The notes under the pieces were generated by a model. The model was not told where the DNA came from. It searched no databases and saw nothing but the letters and a program-made list of their open reading frames with translations. A stretch of 64,000 nucleotides of DNA, from NCBI GenBank assembly GCA_018398805.1, contig JAGFBZ010000745.1, positions 459,001 to 523,000 of the forward strand, read 5' to 3'. Positions 46,006 through 57,745 of the stretch are shown one piece after another; position 1 is the first letter of the stretch; the number at the start of each line of letters is the position of its first letter. Both the position numbers and the translations under genes were made by a program. The stretch comes from Hirundichthys speculiger (lineage: Eukaryota > Chordata > Actinopteri > Beloniformes > Exocoetidae).

Positions 46006-46930
46006 ACTGCGCTGCGCTGATTTTTTTCCCTGTAAACTTTTACCGTTGCTGAAACTGGAATCTAAACAGCTCAGTGTGATGCGTGAACAACATTTCGCCC
46101 GACTCGCCTGCCGTTCTCACGCAGCACGTCGGTGACGACAGAGCAGACGGATTAAACATCTAAACCTCCTTTTAAACCAGCACAGCTCGCATGACAAAAA
46201 GGCTAAATTAACAGTCGCAAAAACAATGTTTTGATGTGTGAATGAAATGCTCTGAGGGAGTTTATCTGCTGCTGATGTGCAGCAGAGTTGTGATGCTGCA
46301 ATAAGATGTTTAGAGGATGTTCGGTCTGTTTCAGAGAAAAAAGCAGTGGAAGCTCACACAGGTTGCAAGAATTTTAGAAATAGTGTCTTTATCAGGTTCT
46401 TCAACCTGTGCCACCAAATTCCCTAAAGATTTTAAAGTGCTGAGTGATTTTATTCCTGAGGGAATCAATTACAACTCCACGGCCTCGAGAAGACCTTGTT
46501 AGATAGGTTTCTCTTTCTTGTAAGTTAAGAGTTTAAACCAAAACCACACACCTGCTCAACTGTGAGTCATGCTGACTCTAAACCACTTACATTTAGCTTC
46601 TGCAATGGTTACCTCCATTTTATTTTTATTTAATTATTTTATTTCTTTATTTACTTAATTCTCAAATTATCACCCTAATTCAGCCACATTAATCATCAGC
46701 TTTTGCTTCGCAAAAGAAAATATTCCTGTGAAGATTGTTTTAGCCAATTAGGCTCCAGGCAGTAAAGTTGTTTAAATTGACTCATTATTTGGCCGCGACT
46801 TCATAACTGCAGTTATTAAACCACAGCAGTATGTATTTGTGTCAGAAAGCACAGGTGAATTAACGAATCAGATTTTCATTGATGGTCTTCCTGAAGGCCA
46901 AAGAGTCAGTTGGTCAATAAAAGTGGAGGT
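46006..46930. other. Unassigned sequence, no gene seen
   Basis: AT-rich single-copy stretch with no domain-bearing ORF. Confidence 0.4.
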
Positions 46931-47998
46931 TTGTTTACGTCTGCGTCACTGTGGTCCTTCAATAAGAGTACATGTCAGTTTACAACTGTGTCGCTGTGGT
47001 CCTTCAATAAGTGTACATGTCAGTTTACAACTGTGTCGCTGTGGTCCTTCAATAAGAGTACATGTGGTCTACGTCTGCGTCGCTGTGGTCCTTCAATAAG
47101 AGTACATGTCGTCTACGTCTGCGTCGCTGTGGTCCTTCAATAAGAGTACATGTGGTCTACGTCTGCGTCGCTGTGGTCCTTCAATAAGAGTACATGTCGT
47201 CTACGTCTGCGTCGCTGTGGTCCTTCAATAAGAGTACATGTGGTCTACGTCTGCGTCGCTGTGGTCCTTCAATAAGAGTACATGTGGTCTACGTCTGCGT
47301 CGCTGTGGTCCTTCAATAAGAGTACATGTGTCTCTAAGTCTGCGTCGCTGTGGTCCTTCAATAAGAGTACATGTCTGGTCTACGTCTGCGTCGCTGTGGT
47401 CCTTCAATAAGAGTACATGTGGTCTACGTCTGCGTCGCTGTGGTCCTTCAATAAGAGTACATGTGGTCTAAGTCTGCGTCGCTGTGGTCCTTCAATAAGA
47501 GTACATGTGGTCTAAGTCTGCGTCGCTGTGGTCCTTCAATAAGAGTACATGTGGTCTAAGTCTGCGTCGCTGTGGTCCTTCAATAAGAGTACATGTGGTC
47601 TAAGTCTGCGTCGCTGTGGTCCTTCAATAAGAGTACATGTGGTCTACGTCTGCGTCGCTGTGGTCCTTCAATAAGAGTACATGTCTTCTACGTCTGCGTC
47701 GCTGTGGTCCTTCAATAAGAGTACATGTCGTCTACGTCTGCGTCGCTGTGGTCCTTCAATAAGAGTACATGTCGTCTACGTCTGCGTCGCTGTGGTCCTT
47801 CAATAAGAGTACATGTCGTCTACGTCTGCGTCGCTGTGGTCCTTCAATAAGAGTACATGTCGTCTACGTCTGCGTCGCTGTGGTCCTTCAATAAGCGTAC
47901 ATGTCGTCTACGTCTGCGTCGCTGAGGTCCTTCAATAAGAGTAAATGTGGTCTACGTCTGCGTCGCTGTGGTCCTTCAATAAGAGTACATGTTGTCTA
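46931..47998. repeat. 44-bp minisatellite, ~24 units
   Basis: Very regular tandem array of a 44-bp unit, TGTGGTCCTTCAATAAGAGT plus ACATGTGGTCTACGTCTGCGTCGC. The first two or three units carry a variant (CAGTTTACAACTGTG), and internal units differ mainly at GTGGTC/GTCGTC and TACGTC/TAAGTC, forming runs of the same variant. There are no unique spacers, so it is not a CRISPR array. ORFs such as 47238-47471 are repeat readings. Confidence 0.96.
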
Positions 47999-48019
47999 CA
48001 TCACAACACTGCTTACATC

Positions 48020-48480
48020 AGGATTTCAGTTTGGCTCTGCGTATTTTAGTTGTTCTTCTTGCCCCTATTTAGTTTTTCCCGTTTTTCTTGCATTCCTTGT
48101 GTCTTTTCCTGTTACTGTCATCTTTACTTTCTCTTCTACTTTGAAAGTCAGTCTTTGTTTCCCTGTTTGGCCTGATTGTTCGCACCTGCGTCTCATCAGC
48201 CTCTCTCTTTATAGTGTCTTGTCTTTCCCTTCCTCCTTGCCGGTCCCTCCTGTTCACAACCTGCTTTCTCCTGTTTCAGCTTTGCTGATTTATGTTCCTG
48301 CTTGGACGGTGCTTTATGTGCTGTTCCTGGTTGTATTTGTTTGACCTTTTCTGTTCCTGTTCTGGATTCGCTGCTCTAGCAGCACTTTTTGTTTGGACCA
48401 CAATAAAGGACTTCTCCTGGTCACCTGCGTCCGGGTTCTCTTCAACCGAAACCAAATTTACACTTGTGACTAAACATGAA
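48020..48480 (+). mobile_element. LTR-like fragment, uncertain
   Basis: TC-rich sequence with a 'CACCTGCGTCTCATCAGCC ... TTTATAGTG' stretch and 'ACAATAAAGGACTTCTCCTG ... CCTGCGTCCGGGTTC' resembles the promoter, polyadenylation and tail region of fish gypsy-type LTRs. Clear TG...CA ends and a target duplication are lacking. The 3' border is near GTGACTAAAC at 48465-48475. Confidence 0.5.
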
Positions 48481-48716
48481 TTTTTCCAGCTTTTAATTTT
48501 TACCTCTAACGCCAACCAAATTAAAGCATTATTGTCAAAGAACCACCAGTCTAAAAGTCCCTAGAAGATAATAAAGATGATCATAAATGCTTGTCAAGAA
48601 AACGGATGTGAGGGAGGGTTTCTGAGGAGCCAGTCCCTTCATGTCATCAGCGGTGTTAGACTTCCAGGTTTAATAACCGTAACCAACGCTACTTGGATGT
48701 CATCCCCATTGTGAAG

Positions 48717-49316
48717 TAGGGATGGAACGGTTACCAGTATTACGGTAAAGCGCGGTAAAATTTTACGCGATAACGATTACCGTTTACGTTTGACTTCATC
48801 TCATTATCGCGGTCGATTACCAGGATGTGTAATATGGGCCTCATTCAAGTCTGCGAGCGACTCACGACTGTGCCTCGCGTGAATTTGTAGCTTGTAACAT
48901 CGGCATCGTAACGTTAGCATGGCAGAAAGTGGTGATAGCACGCAGGACATTGAATAATGACATTGAAAAAGGACCAGAACGATGTTCTTCTGATGCAGTT
49001 AAAATATTTATTTATTCCAATAACTGATGCCACAACCATAACGCCGGCAGTTAGCGCCACAGCGGTCAAAAACCGTTAATTTAAAATAAAACCTCTTTTT
49101 GTGCCAGTTGTTTCTCCGTTTAATATGTAAAAGTTTCATTTTGATAAGATTTTGGCTTCTGATGTTTTAATATGACAAGAAAATCACAAGATTTTGTAAA
49201 ATTATTAAAATGTATAGTTTTGTACAGCAATTAAGAATATTGCGATAATATCGTAAACCGTGATAATTTGGTCACCATAATCGAGATATCAAATTTTCCA
49301 TATCGTTACATCCCTA
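48717..49316 (+). mobile_element. Non-autonomous hAT-type element (600 bp)
   Basis: Starts TAGGGATGGAACGGTTACC and ends ATATCGTTACATCCCTA, an inverted pair. TTGTGAAG (48709-48716) and TTGTAAAG (49317-49324) match at 7 of 8. Both ends contain CGGTAAA/TTTACCG and GATAATATCG palindromes. No coding frame. Confidence 0.88.
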
Positions 49317-49324
49317 TTGTAAAG

Positions 49325-51205
49325 CTGCCAGTATGTTTTCTGCTAATCGAGCCGTGCAGACACATGCAGGCGATGCCGGAGTCTCCATGTCTCTATGAAA
49401 CTTTCTCATTATTCCCAATAATAGCTTTTTGAGTCAGTAGTAGAATACAAAAAAAAAAGAAAAGAAAAGAAAGAGAGTGAAAAAACACTAATGATGAAAT
49501 CTAACATAACCGCTCATTTGAAAGTGCTGTCAACAATCTGTTGCTGAACAATATTAGGAAGCCTCAAAGCGATTTGTTAATTAAAATGTAATCATAATCC
49601 AACTAGGACATCAAAGATCTCTTAAGGGGACCTTCCATTTAAAGATAAATAAATGAAAATCTAGATTCATTTTCTGGATATTAGTATGTGCTAAACGCTG
49701 GACAGTACAAGGCAGAATAAGCAGTTCCTGTCATATGTGCAGAAGATATATTTGACCTGAAACAGACATGAAATATCTAATAACCCGTTAGTTCATGTGG
49801 ATGCCATCTCTGCAAAAAATCATTGTTCTTCTCTTCTAAACTCAGAGGGGACGCACAGACGATCAGACTGAAGGAGCTCGTGGTCAGGTGACGCACAGCT
49901 GCTGGCTTCAGGCTAAACGAAATGGATGAGGCTTCGTGTTAATTTTTAAATCACGTCTTAAGTCATCTTGTTCTTTAACTGTAGTATTTAAACGGTACCG
50001 TACGGCCGTGAATGCCGAGCAGCAGGACAGGTACAGAGAGGTGGGAGGAGCTGGAAACGAGAAACTGAAGGTGACACGATACGGTGCTCAAACTGAGTTA
50101 TTCCCCGTCAAGAATTTAAAAGATTTTTTTTTCTCTCCCTGACTGTGGCAACCGTTAAAATTCTCATTTGATCTATTTGAACCTGAACTAAGAAGGAACA
50201 AACCTGAGGATTTATTGAATGCCATTTAAAATGTCATCTCTCAGCAGAAGAAAGGCCCTTCATCTACAGTAATTAGATGAATATTTAACAAGCACCTTAT
50301 CTGTTCCTGACAGCCAAAAACATTCAAAAAAGAGATGAGCTCATTGTGTTTATGGTGGACACAGTGAGACGTTACAGGTATTGTTTCCTCCTCCGCTCTT
50401 AATGGCGGCGGGCTCCCGCTGTCGTTTACTCACTGTTGATGAAACAAAGCCACACTTCCCACGGCAACACAAACAGCAATAACTACTGCAGACACTTCAG
50501 CGCCATCTCCATCTGTGATGCTCAAATACTCCTTACGACTTTCCCCCTCAGTCACATCCAGCTATAATGACCCTTCTTTCATAATCCCTCATTTGTAGGA
50601 ACTGTTATTCTGTCGTATTAAGGTGGAAAGGACCGTTTTAAGCCATGAATATAGCCTGTGAAGAATGATAAGGAACTGCAGAATTTTAAGACCATTCTTG
50701 CCGTGAGGATATTTTTTGCTCTCACAATGTTTTGCATACCCCATGATGAGAGACTGGCACTAATGTATGAGCACTCAGCCCAGGGTGGCAGCTGCATGTG
50801 ATGGCTATCAGCGCTGCTCATTCACACGTGTGCTCTTATGCAAAAACACACGCTCAGCGGGATCCGACACGGACATGCGCCGTTTTTGATCTAGATCCCA
50901 CTCATTTCAGCACACCTCAAAGTGACAATACCAAAAGGTCATTTTAAGTCATTTACAAAGGTGTGAGTCTGTTGTGATTTCATTTAACCAGCAAAGCTGT
51001 GTGTCCATGCAGTTTTCCTTTTACACATTCTTGAAATAGTCCAACTAATAAAATGAGTTTGGAGGTTTGGGGTTATGTGGAACACGGGAGTTTTAGGTTT
51101 GCAGTTAATAAGAAGCATCATGCTTTGCTAAAAGAGATCTCAGAAGTCATGTGATCAAAAGTAGCAGATCTGCATAAGGCTGGAAAACTCTACAAAGTAG
51201 AGCTG
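49325..51205. other. Unassigned sequence, no gene seen
   Basis: Nearly 1.9 kb apparently single-copy. Short ORFs (49936-50142, 50618-50821) have no domain. No repeat partner is seen within the window. Confidence 0.4.
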
Positions 51206-51607
51206 GGCGATACTGGGAATTTTGGTATCGATCCGATACCAAGTAAATACAGGGCCAGTATCGCCGATACCGATACCGATACCAATACCAATACCAATAC
51301 CAATACCGATACTTTTTTATATTAAGCTTGATCTATCATGAAACGGCTGACCTTTTGCTGTTTTTGTGATTTTTGTCTTTGGATTATTGTGTTACTGTCT
51401 AGAATACAATTTCGGCAAAATTTATAGGTGACAGCAAAATACTATCACAATTAACATTTTCCTGTAATTATTCTTTAGATTTGAATTGTTCTGCTCATAA
51501 TGTTTTTTCTATTCCACCTCCTATATTATATTTTTCAATACTTGTGTAATTTTGTTTGCACTGTGTGAACTTTCCTGTTGCTTTAACTATACTATAAATA
51601 AAGGGAT
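51206..51607 (+). mobile_element. hAT-like element fragment with GATACC microsatellite
   Basis: Begins AGCTGGGCGATACTGGGAAT and continues TTGGTATCGATCCGATACCA, a familiar fish hAT-type end. At 51262-51312 CGATAC/CAATAC units are tandemly expanded. The other terminal repeat is not found before the neighbouring element, so the fragment's right end is undefined. Confidence 0.65.
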
Positions 51608-51615
51608 AAATAAAG

Positions 51616-52526
51616 TAGGGATTCACGATAACTGTTTTTTAAAACCGATACCGATAACCTATAACACACACATATACCTAAGATCATTACATCAATACTA
51701 TGAACAAAATCAAAAACAGTTTTGACTCTTTAAATGAAAAGATATTTATATTTTCCAATGAAAAACTATTGATAAGCCTCTCAAACATTTTCGTAAAGCT
51801 ATCAAACAAACCTATTTGATATCTCACATTAACTTAAATAAAGTGTGGAGGGGAGACTTGCTGCTGGCTAGCTCACGCTAGCTCATGTTAGCTCACGCGC
51901 AATTTCAAAAGTCCATGGAAGCGATGGTTATGTTTCAGGTGGCTGATCAGGTTTGACGTATTAAAGTTTGTGCTATTCTTCCCTCCTTTGCTTGGAGCAT
52001 TTGTCACAAATAACAAGCGAACTATCTTCTTCTGAAACTTTAATGAAGTTCTATACAATCGCCAATTTTTTTTTTAAATTAGCGCACTGTATGGCAATGT
52101 TGCATTCAAGGTCTAACGTAAATTCCTCCGTTCCCTCGTTTTCTAGTCGTTCTTTCGGCCTCATCTAATTTTTATTTTTTTTATGTGTAACATGTGGAAA
52201 AATACTGCGAATATCAATTAAAGTCAGCAACTACTAAAATTATGACCGAGTTAACGAGTTGTTTTCTGGCATGAGGGAGTATTCTTGATTTTCCTCATTG
52301 AATAATCATTTTTCTGATTATGCCGAAGTCACTTGAACATAACATTCACTGCTGGTCATTTAAGGCTCAGAGGGAGCGAGGCACTGCTGTGTGACAAAAA
52401 TATATATGTTATCGGGGCTATTCGTCATGATATCGGACTTATCCGGATGACGTCATAATTTCCTGTTATCGGCCTGATAGTTATCAGGTCGATAGTTATT
52501 GGATCGACAATTATCGCACAAACCTA
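51616..52526 (+). mobile_element. Non-autonomous hAT-type element, sister of 30395-31539
   Basis: Starts TAGGGATTCACGATAACTG and ends AATTATCGCACAAACCTA. AAATAAAG flanks it exactly on both sides (51608-51615 and 52527-52534). It matches the 30395 element along its length with internal deletions (for example the segment near 30665-30850). Near the right end TATCAGGTCGATAGTTATTG is locally duplicated. Confidence 0.92.
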
Positions 52527-52534
52527 AAATAAAG

Positions 52535-53285
52535 GATAATATAATGTTACGTAATGCCACCTGCAGTCCTCAGATCGAGACCGAGCAGAAACAAGTACCG
52601 ACATGTAATGTTCACATCCATATTTAGAGAAGAAGAGAGTCAGAAATAGTCTTTCTGCAATTGTTGAGCTTTTATCGTGAAAGTGAAATGTTCCGCACCG
52701 TGGACCGACTTATCTCTTCTATATTCTGTCCAGAGATCAAGCTGTTTTGCGACTAAGTACTGGTAATTGCAGAACCAGAGGGAGGGAACAAAAAAAAAGA
52801 AACCTGCAGACACTGGAGCGGCTTCACATCTGTTCTAATTCACTCTTTTCAGGTCGACCGCTCTGCGATATTTTGTTCAAATTACCATTTGCTGCCGCGT
52901 GACGGGGCTTAAGCGTCACACGGTTTCACGTTTCAAAGTGTTTAACAAAGACAATAGAAAAATAGAGACTTCCTGCTGTTAATTTCTGCGCTGGCGCTCA
53001 ACCCCCCCGGTCCCTGCCTGAGTCCTAAACCGTCGCCCCTGGAATTGGCATTAATTGCTTCGGAGAGGAAAGTAATTATCTCAGGTAATTATTACTGTGG
53101 GAAGAGTGAAAAACTAGACAAGCCTTCTCTGTCGGTTCCCTGAGGAGAGAAGTAAAAAGAATTCCTGCCTTTAACATGCTTTAATTGGAGGGGCCGGGCC
53201 CTCGGTGCTATAAGCTCCCAGGCCTCCAGGGTTTACAGCACACGGGCACACATGCATGCATGCACACATGCACATGTGCACACAC
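52535..53285. other. Unassigned sequence, no gene seen
   Basis: Single-copy sequence without a domain-bearing ORF; a CACATGCATGCA-type CA-rich stretch lies at 53245-53285. Confidence 0.4.
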
Positions 53286-53293
53286 GCTACAAC

Positions 53294-56200
53294 CAGGGGC
53301 ACAGATAGGATTTTTAAACTGGGGGGGACTGAGCTGTCATTAGAATTGTGAGTTTTCTAACTGAATTAACATTGGTAGACAGAGGCCTCTCTAGTTAACG
53401 CTCGCCGTACATGAGCAACTTGTTATTTGTCTGGTATGTTAATCACGCTTCAAAACTTAATGTCGTTTCATTTAAACACTTTGTTGATCTCAGCAGGATA
53501 AAGAATCTCATTACTGAAAACTTTAACTTCTAACAGAAAGGGAATGTCCAAAAATGTATAACAAATTAAAATTGAAATGATTCACACTTGTGCCTTCATA
53601 TAAATGATTAGAAACATTAGAAAATGTATGAAAACAGAAGTATAAAGACAGATTCATACAAATAAAAATAAAATGTATATCCAATAAACAAAATTGTCCA
53701 GAAAAAGAAAAATCCCCGTGCAGCCTAACAGATTTACCGTCTATGGCTGCTCTGGTAGATCCTCCCTGGTAGATTCTGTCTGGTGGATCCTCTCTGGTAG
53801 ATCCTCTCTGGTGGATCCTCTCTGGTGGTCCCTCTTTGGTAGATCCTCTCTGTTAGATCCTCTCTGGTAGATCCTGTCCGGTAGATCCTCTCTGGTAGAT
53901 CCTCTCTGGTGGATCCTCTCTGGTGGTCCATCTTTGGTAGATCCTCTCTGGTTAGATCCTCTCTGGTAGATCCTGTCCGGTAGATCCTCTCTGGTAGACC
54001 CTCTCTGGTGGATCCTCTCTGGTGGTCCCTCTTTGGTAGATCCTCTCTGTTAGATCCTCTTTGGTAGATCCTGTCTGGTAGATCCTCTCTGGTGGATCCT
54101 CTCTGGTGGTCCCTCTTTGGTAGATCCTCTCTGTTAGATCCTCTCTGGTAGATCCTGTCCGGTAGATCATCTCTGGTAGATCCCCTCTGGTAGATCCTCT
54201 CTGGTGGATCCTCTCTGGTGGTCCTCTTTGGTAGATCCTCTCTGTTAGATCCTCTCTGGTAGATCCTGTCCGGTAGATCCTCTCTGGTAGACCCCTCTGG
54301 TGGATCCTCTCTGGTGGTCCCTCTTTGGTAGATCCTCTCTGTTAGATCCTCTTTGGTAGATCCTCTCTGGTAGATCCTGTCTGGTAGATCCTCTCTGGTG
54401 GTCCCTCTCTGTAAGATCCTCTCTGGTGGTCCCTCTTTGGTAGATCCTCTCTGTTAGATCCTCCCTGGTAGATTCTGTCTGGTGGATCCTGTCCGGTGGA
54501 TACTCTCTGGTAGATCCTCGCTGGTGGATCCTCTCTGGTAGAACCTGTCAGGTGGATCCTCTCTGGTGGTCCCTCTTTGGTAGATCCTCTCTGTTAGATC
54601 CTCTCTGGTAGATCCTGTCCGGTAGATCCTCTCTAGTAGATCCTCTCTGGTAGATCCTCTCTGGTGGATCCTCTCTGGTGGTCCCTCTTTGGTAGATCCT
54701 CTCTGGTAGATCCTGTCTGGTGGATCCTCTCTGGTAGATCCTGTCTGGTAGATCCTCTCTGGTAGATCCTCTGTAGTAGATCCTCTTTGGTAGATCCTGT
54801 CTGGTAGATCCTCTCTCCGGTAGATCCTGTCTGGTAGATCCTCTCTGGTGGATCCTCTCTGGTAGATCCTCTCTGGTAGATCCTGTCTGGTAGATCCTCT
54901 CTGGTGGATCCTCTCTGGTAGATCCTCTCTGGTAGATCCTGTTTGGTAGATCCTCTCTCGTAGATCCTGTCTGGTAGATCCTGTTTGGTAGATCCTCTCT
55001 CGTAGATCCTGTCTGGTAGATCCTTTCTGGTAGATCCTCTGAGAGATCCTCTCTGGTGGATCCTCTCTGGTAGATCCTCTCTCGTAGATCCTGTCTGGTA
55101 GATCCTTTCTGGTCGATCCTCTGGTAGATCCTCTCTGGTAGATACTCTCTGCTGGATCCTCTCTGGTAGATCCTGTCTGGTAGATCCTCTCTGGTAGATC
55201 CTGTCTGGTAGATCCTCTCTGGTAGATTCTCTCGGGTACATCATCTCTGGTAGATCATCTCTGGTGGATCCTCTCTGGTAGATCCTCTCTCGTAGATCCT
55301 CTCTGCTGGATCCTCTCTGGTAGATCCTGTCTGGTAGATCCTCTCTGGTAGATCCTGTCTGGTAGATCCTCTCTGGTAGATTCTCTCGGGTAGATCATCT
55401 CTGGTAGATCATCTCTGGTGGATCCTCTCTGGTAGATCCTCTCTCGTAGATCCTGTCTGGTAGATCCTCTCTGGTAGAACCTCTCTGGTAGATCCTGTCT
55501 GGTAGATCCTCTCTGGTAGATCATCTCTGGTAGATCCTGTCTCGACTGACTAGGGCCTCACTGTCAGTAGGAATCACCTGCAGGCCAGGTGAACAGTGTT
55601 AACATTTTAAATCTTTCAATTTGAGTTAAAGGTTGCATACTAAAGTAACAATGATAACATTAATAAGGGCCTAAAAAGCTTGTTATTAGCCACTTAGCCT
55701 ACTTCAGTTATTGCTTACTAAAATACCATTACAAAAATAATATTAAAAGATTTACACCTACAGCCGAGAATGCAGTTATTTACATTTAACCTACTTCAGG
55801 TAAGTCCAAATGACTCGCTACTCAACATTACAAAACAAGTATTTTTCACACCTGGGAAAAGAGGCTATCTTTTTGTTCTTGAAATAAACACTGTGATTTT
55901 TCTCCTCCCTCTTCTCTGGTTTAATGTGTCAGAAAGATCACCAGCTCAGTCATTAGACAGTTGTTTATGATCACCATGGTTAGACACAGCACCCTTTAGG
56001 ACCCTGGGGTCGAAACGGTGCGTTACAGTAACATTGGAAATCGGAACTTGGAGATCCGAACAACATAACCTCAGAACTGAGCGCTTCCCAGTTTAAAAAC
56101 GGGGACGTCATGGAACAGGGAATTTGAAAAACAAAAAAAACAAAAAACGAACAGTTAATGAAATGAAACGAAAACCCCTGGTAGATGCTAGATTTCAATG

Positions 56201-56468
56201 CTTTTCTGACTTCAAACTTCAAATTTAGGAGTGCAGCTGAACGCACCATTAAGGGCTGTGTATTCTCTCGCAGCAATGTGTCGCAGTTATCTTGTCGCCG
56301 GTATGCCGCTGTTACTTTTGATTTATACTCAATTTTGAAGCACGGCTGCGCTATGTTATGTTACGCCACAATGCAAGAAGGACAATCACGATCTATGGCT
56401 AGCTTACGATCTATGGCTAGCTAAAATTACCAAACTTATTTCCGTCCCCACTGCCATTTGCGCCCTTG
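53294..56468 (+). mobile_element. hAT-type element with perfect 8-bp TSD, filled by a minisatellite
   Basis: GCTACAAC occurs at 53286-53293 and again at 56469-56476. Immediately inside are CAGGGGCACAGATAGGA and, reversed, CAAGGGCGCAAATGGCA, which match at about 12 of 17 positions. Size (3175 bp), end type and TSD length fit hAT. More than half of the interior is a 14-bp tandem repeat (53742-55545). The remaining sequence (53330-53735, 55560-56450) has no transposase domain I can recognise, so the copy is presumably non-autonomous. Confidence 0.8.
53742..55545. repeat. 14-bp minisatellite, roughly 125 units
   Basis: Unit GGTAGATCCTCTCT (with GGTGG, TGTCT, TGTCC and TTAGA variants) repeated for ~1.8 kb. 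Because 14 is not a multiple of three, three units equal one 14-residue peptide period, and the minus-strand ORFs (54633-55244, 55255-55524 and others) read as GSTREDLPERIYQR repeats. They are artefacts of the repeat. Higher-order blocks of ~110-150 bp are visible between 53880 and 54640. Confidence 0.96.
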
Positions 56469-56476
56469 GCTACAAC

Positions 56477-57462
56477 AACCAACAACATATTTGTCTCCAT
56501 CAAAAATAAATGTGAAAACTGCTACATTTTATACATTAGTATTATATAATTAAATGCAGTACAACACAAGATGTCATGCACATTTTTTTTTTGGTATTTA
56601 ATATTATCTGTTTTTTCATTTAAAAATATTATCGCCATCATGATTTGTTACCACAGTGTGCAGGAGTCCCTGGGACGACGCCCTTCACCGTCAGACCAGC
56701 GAGGCATCTAAAGGCGGTCGGGGAAACTTGAAAAGAGAAAGGAAGGTTGCGCGGCGACGCCTCTGATGTGCCCACGGTGCCCGCTGTGCCGCAAACATGC
56801 CACTCAAGCGCCGGGTGGTCAGCCACCCCGCTAAGCCTTCACATCTGTAAATACACACAGTTGCATAAAAAGCACCAGCATGGCTTGATGTGGTTTCAGA
56901 CAGAGGACGGGGTCTACATGTCCCTGATGTCTTCTTTCTCTTTTTCCAGCCATGAGAGAGAACGAGGAGCCTCAAGGTCCCAGTCAAACCAGCAGGTGTG
57001 AGGTGTTACAGACCATCCAGGCTTGGTTTTTAGTTCATGTGATGTACACAATAGATCTGAATCTGGACGTCCTGTATTTAGCTGCATAAGGTCAGGACGC
57101 TTTAGCTCTAACGATCACATCTTTATCATTAAAATGCCACATTTGTGCGCTGCCACTGAAAACCAACCTAACAGTGCACCAGTTAAAGGGAGACGTCAAC
57201 ATTTTAAGGATTAGTTTATTTGTCATCAACCCTAGAAGTTGATAAGGGAGAATATGTTGTTCTCTTTGCAGTGATAAACTTCTCTTCTTCTGCAGAAAAT
57301 GTCATCAGAGTTTGAGAAATCTCTGAAGTCCATGAGCTGACCCATTTACAGATCAAATCAGCTTCCAAAACCTTGAATGCTTTATTTCAAACTAATAATA
57401 ATTATTGTCTTAAGTTTGTGGAAACTGCTGGAATTTGTGAATTTTCCCATCAGGATGAAAAG
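56477..57462. other. Unassigned sequence, no gene seen
   Basis: ORFs at 56638-57001 on both strands lack recognisable domains or repeat partners. Nothing else is seen. Confidence 0.4.
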
Positions 57463-57745
57463 AGCATTGATCCATTCATCCACCCATCCATCCATCCATT
57501 CAAACAACCATCCATCCATCCATTCAAACAACCATCCACCCATCTATTCAAACAAACATCCATCTATCCATCCATCCATCCATCTATTCAAACAAACATC
57601 CATCTATCCATCCATCCATCCAACTATTCAAACAAACATCCATCCATCCATCCATCCATCCATTCAAACAAACATCCATCCATCCATCCATCCATCCATC
57701 CATCTATGTAAACAACATCCATCCATCCATCCATCCATCATCACT
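57463..57745. repeat. CATC tetranucleotide microsatellite with TTCAAACAA interruptions
   Basis: Runs of CATC/CCAT are punctuated by CATTCAAACAA or CTATTCAAACAAA every ~25-60 bases, making a compound higher-order repeat. The two ~112-145-codon ORFs reading HPSIHPS-like peptides are repeat artefacts. Confidence 0.95.

Noticed and set aside
46931..47998. CRISPR-like array
   Set aside because: The 44-bp units are contiguous with no unique spacers, and the setting is a vertebrate genome.
54633..55244. 203-codon repeat protein
   Set aside because: It is a direct translation of the 14-bp minisatellite, broken repeatedly elsewhere in the same array.
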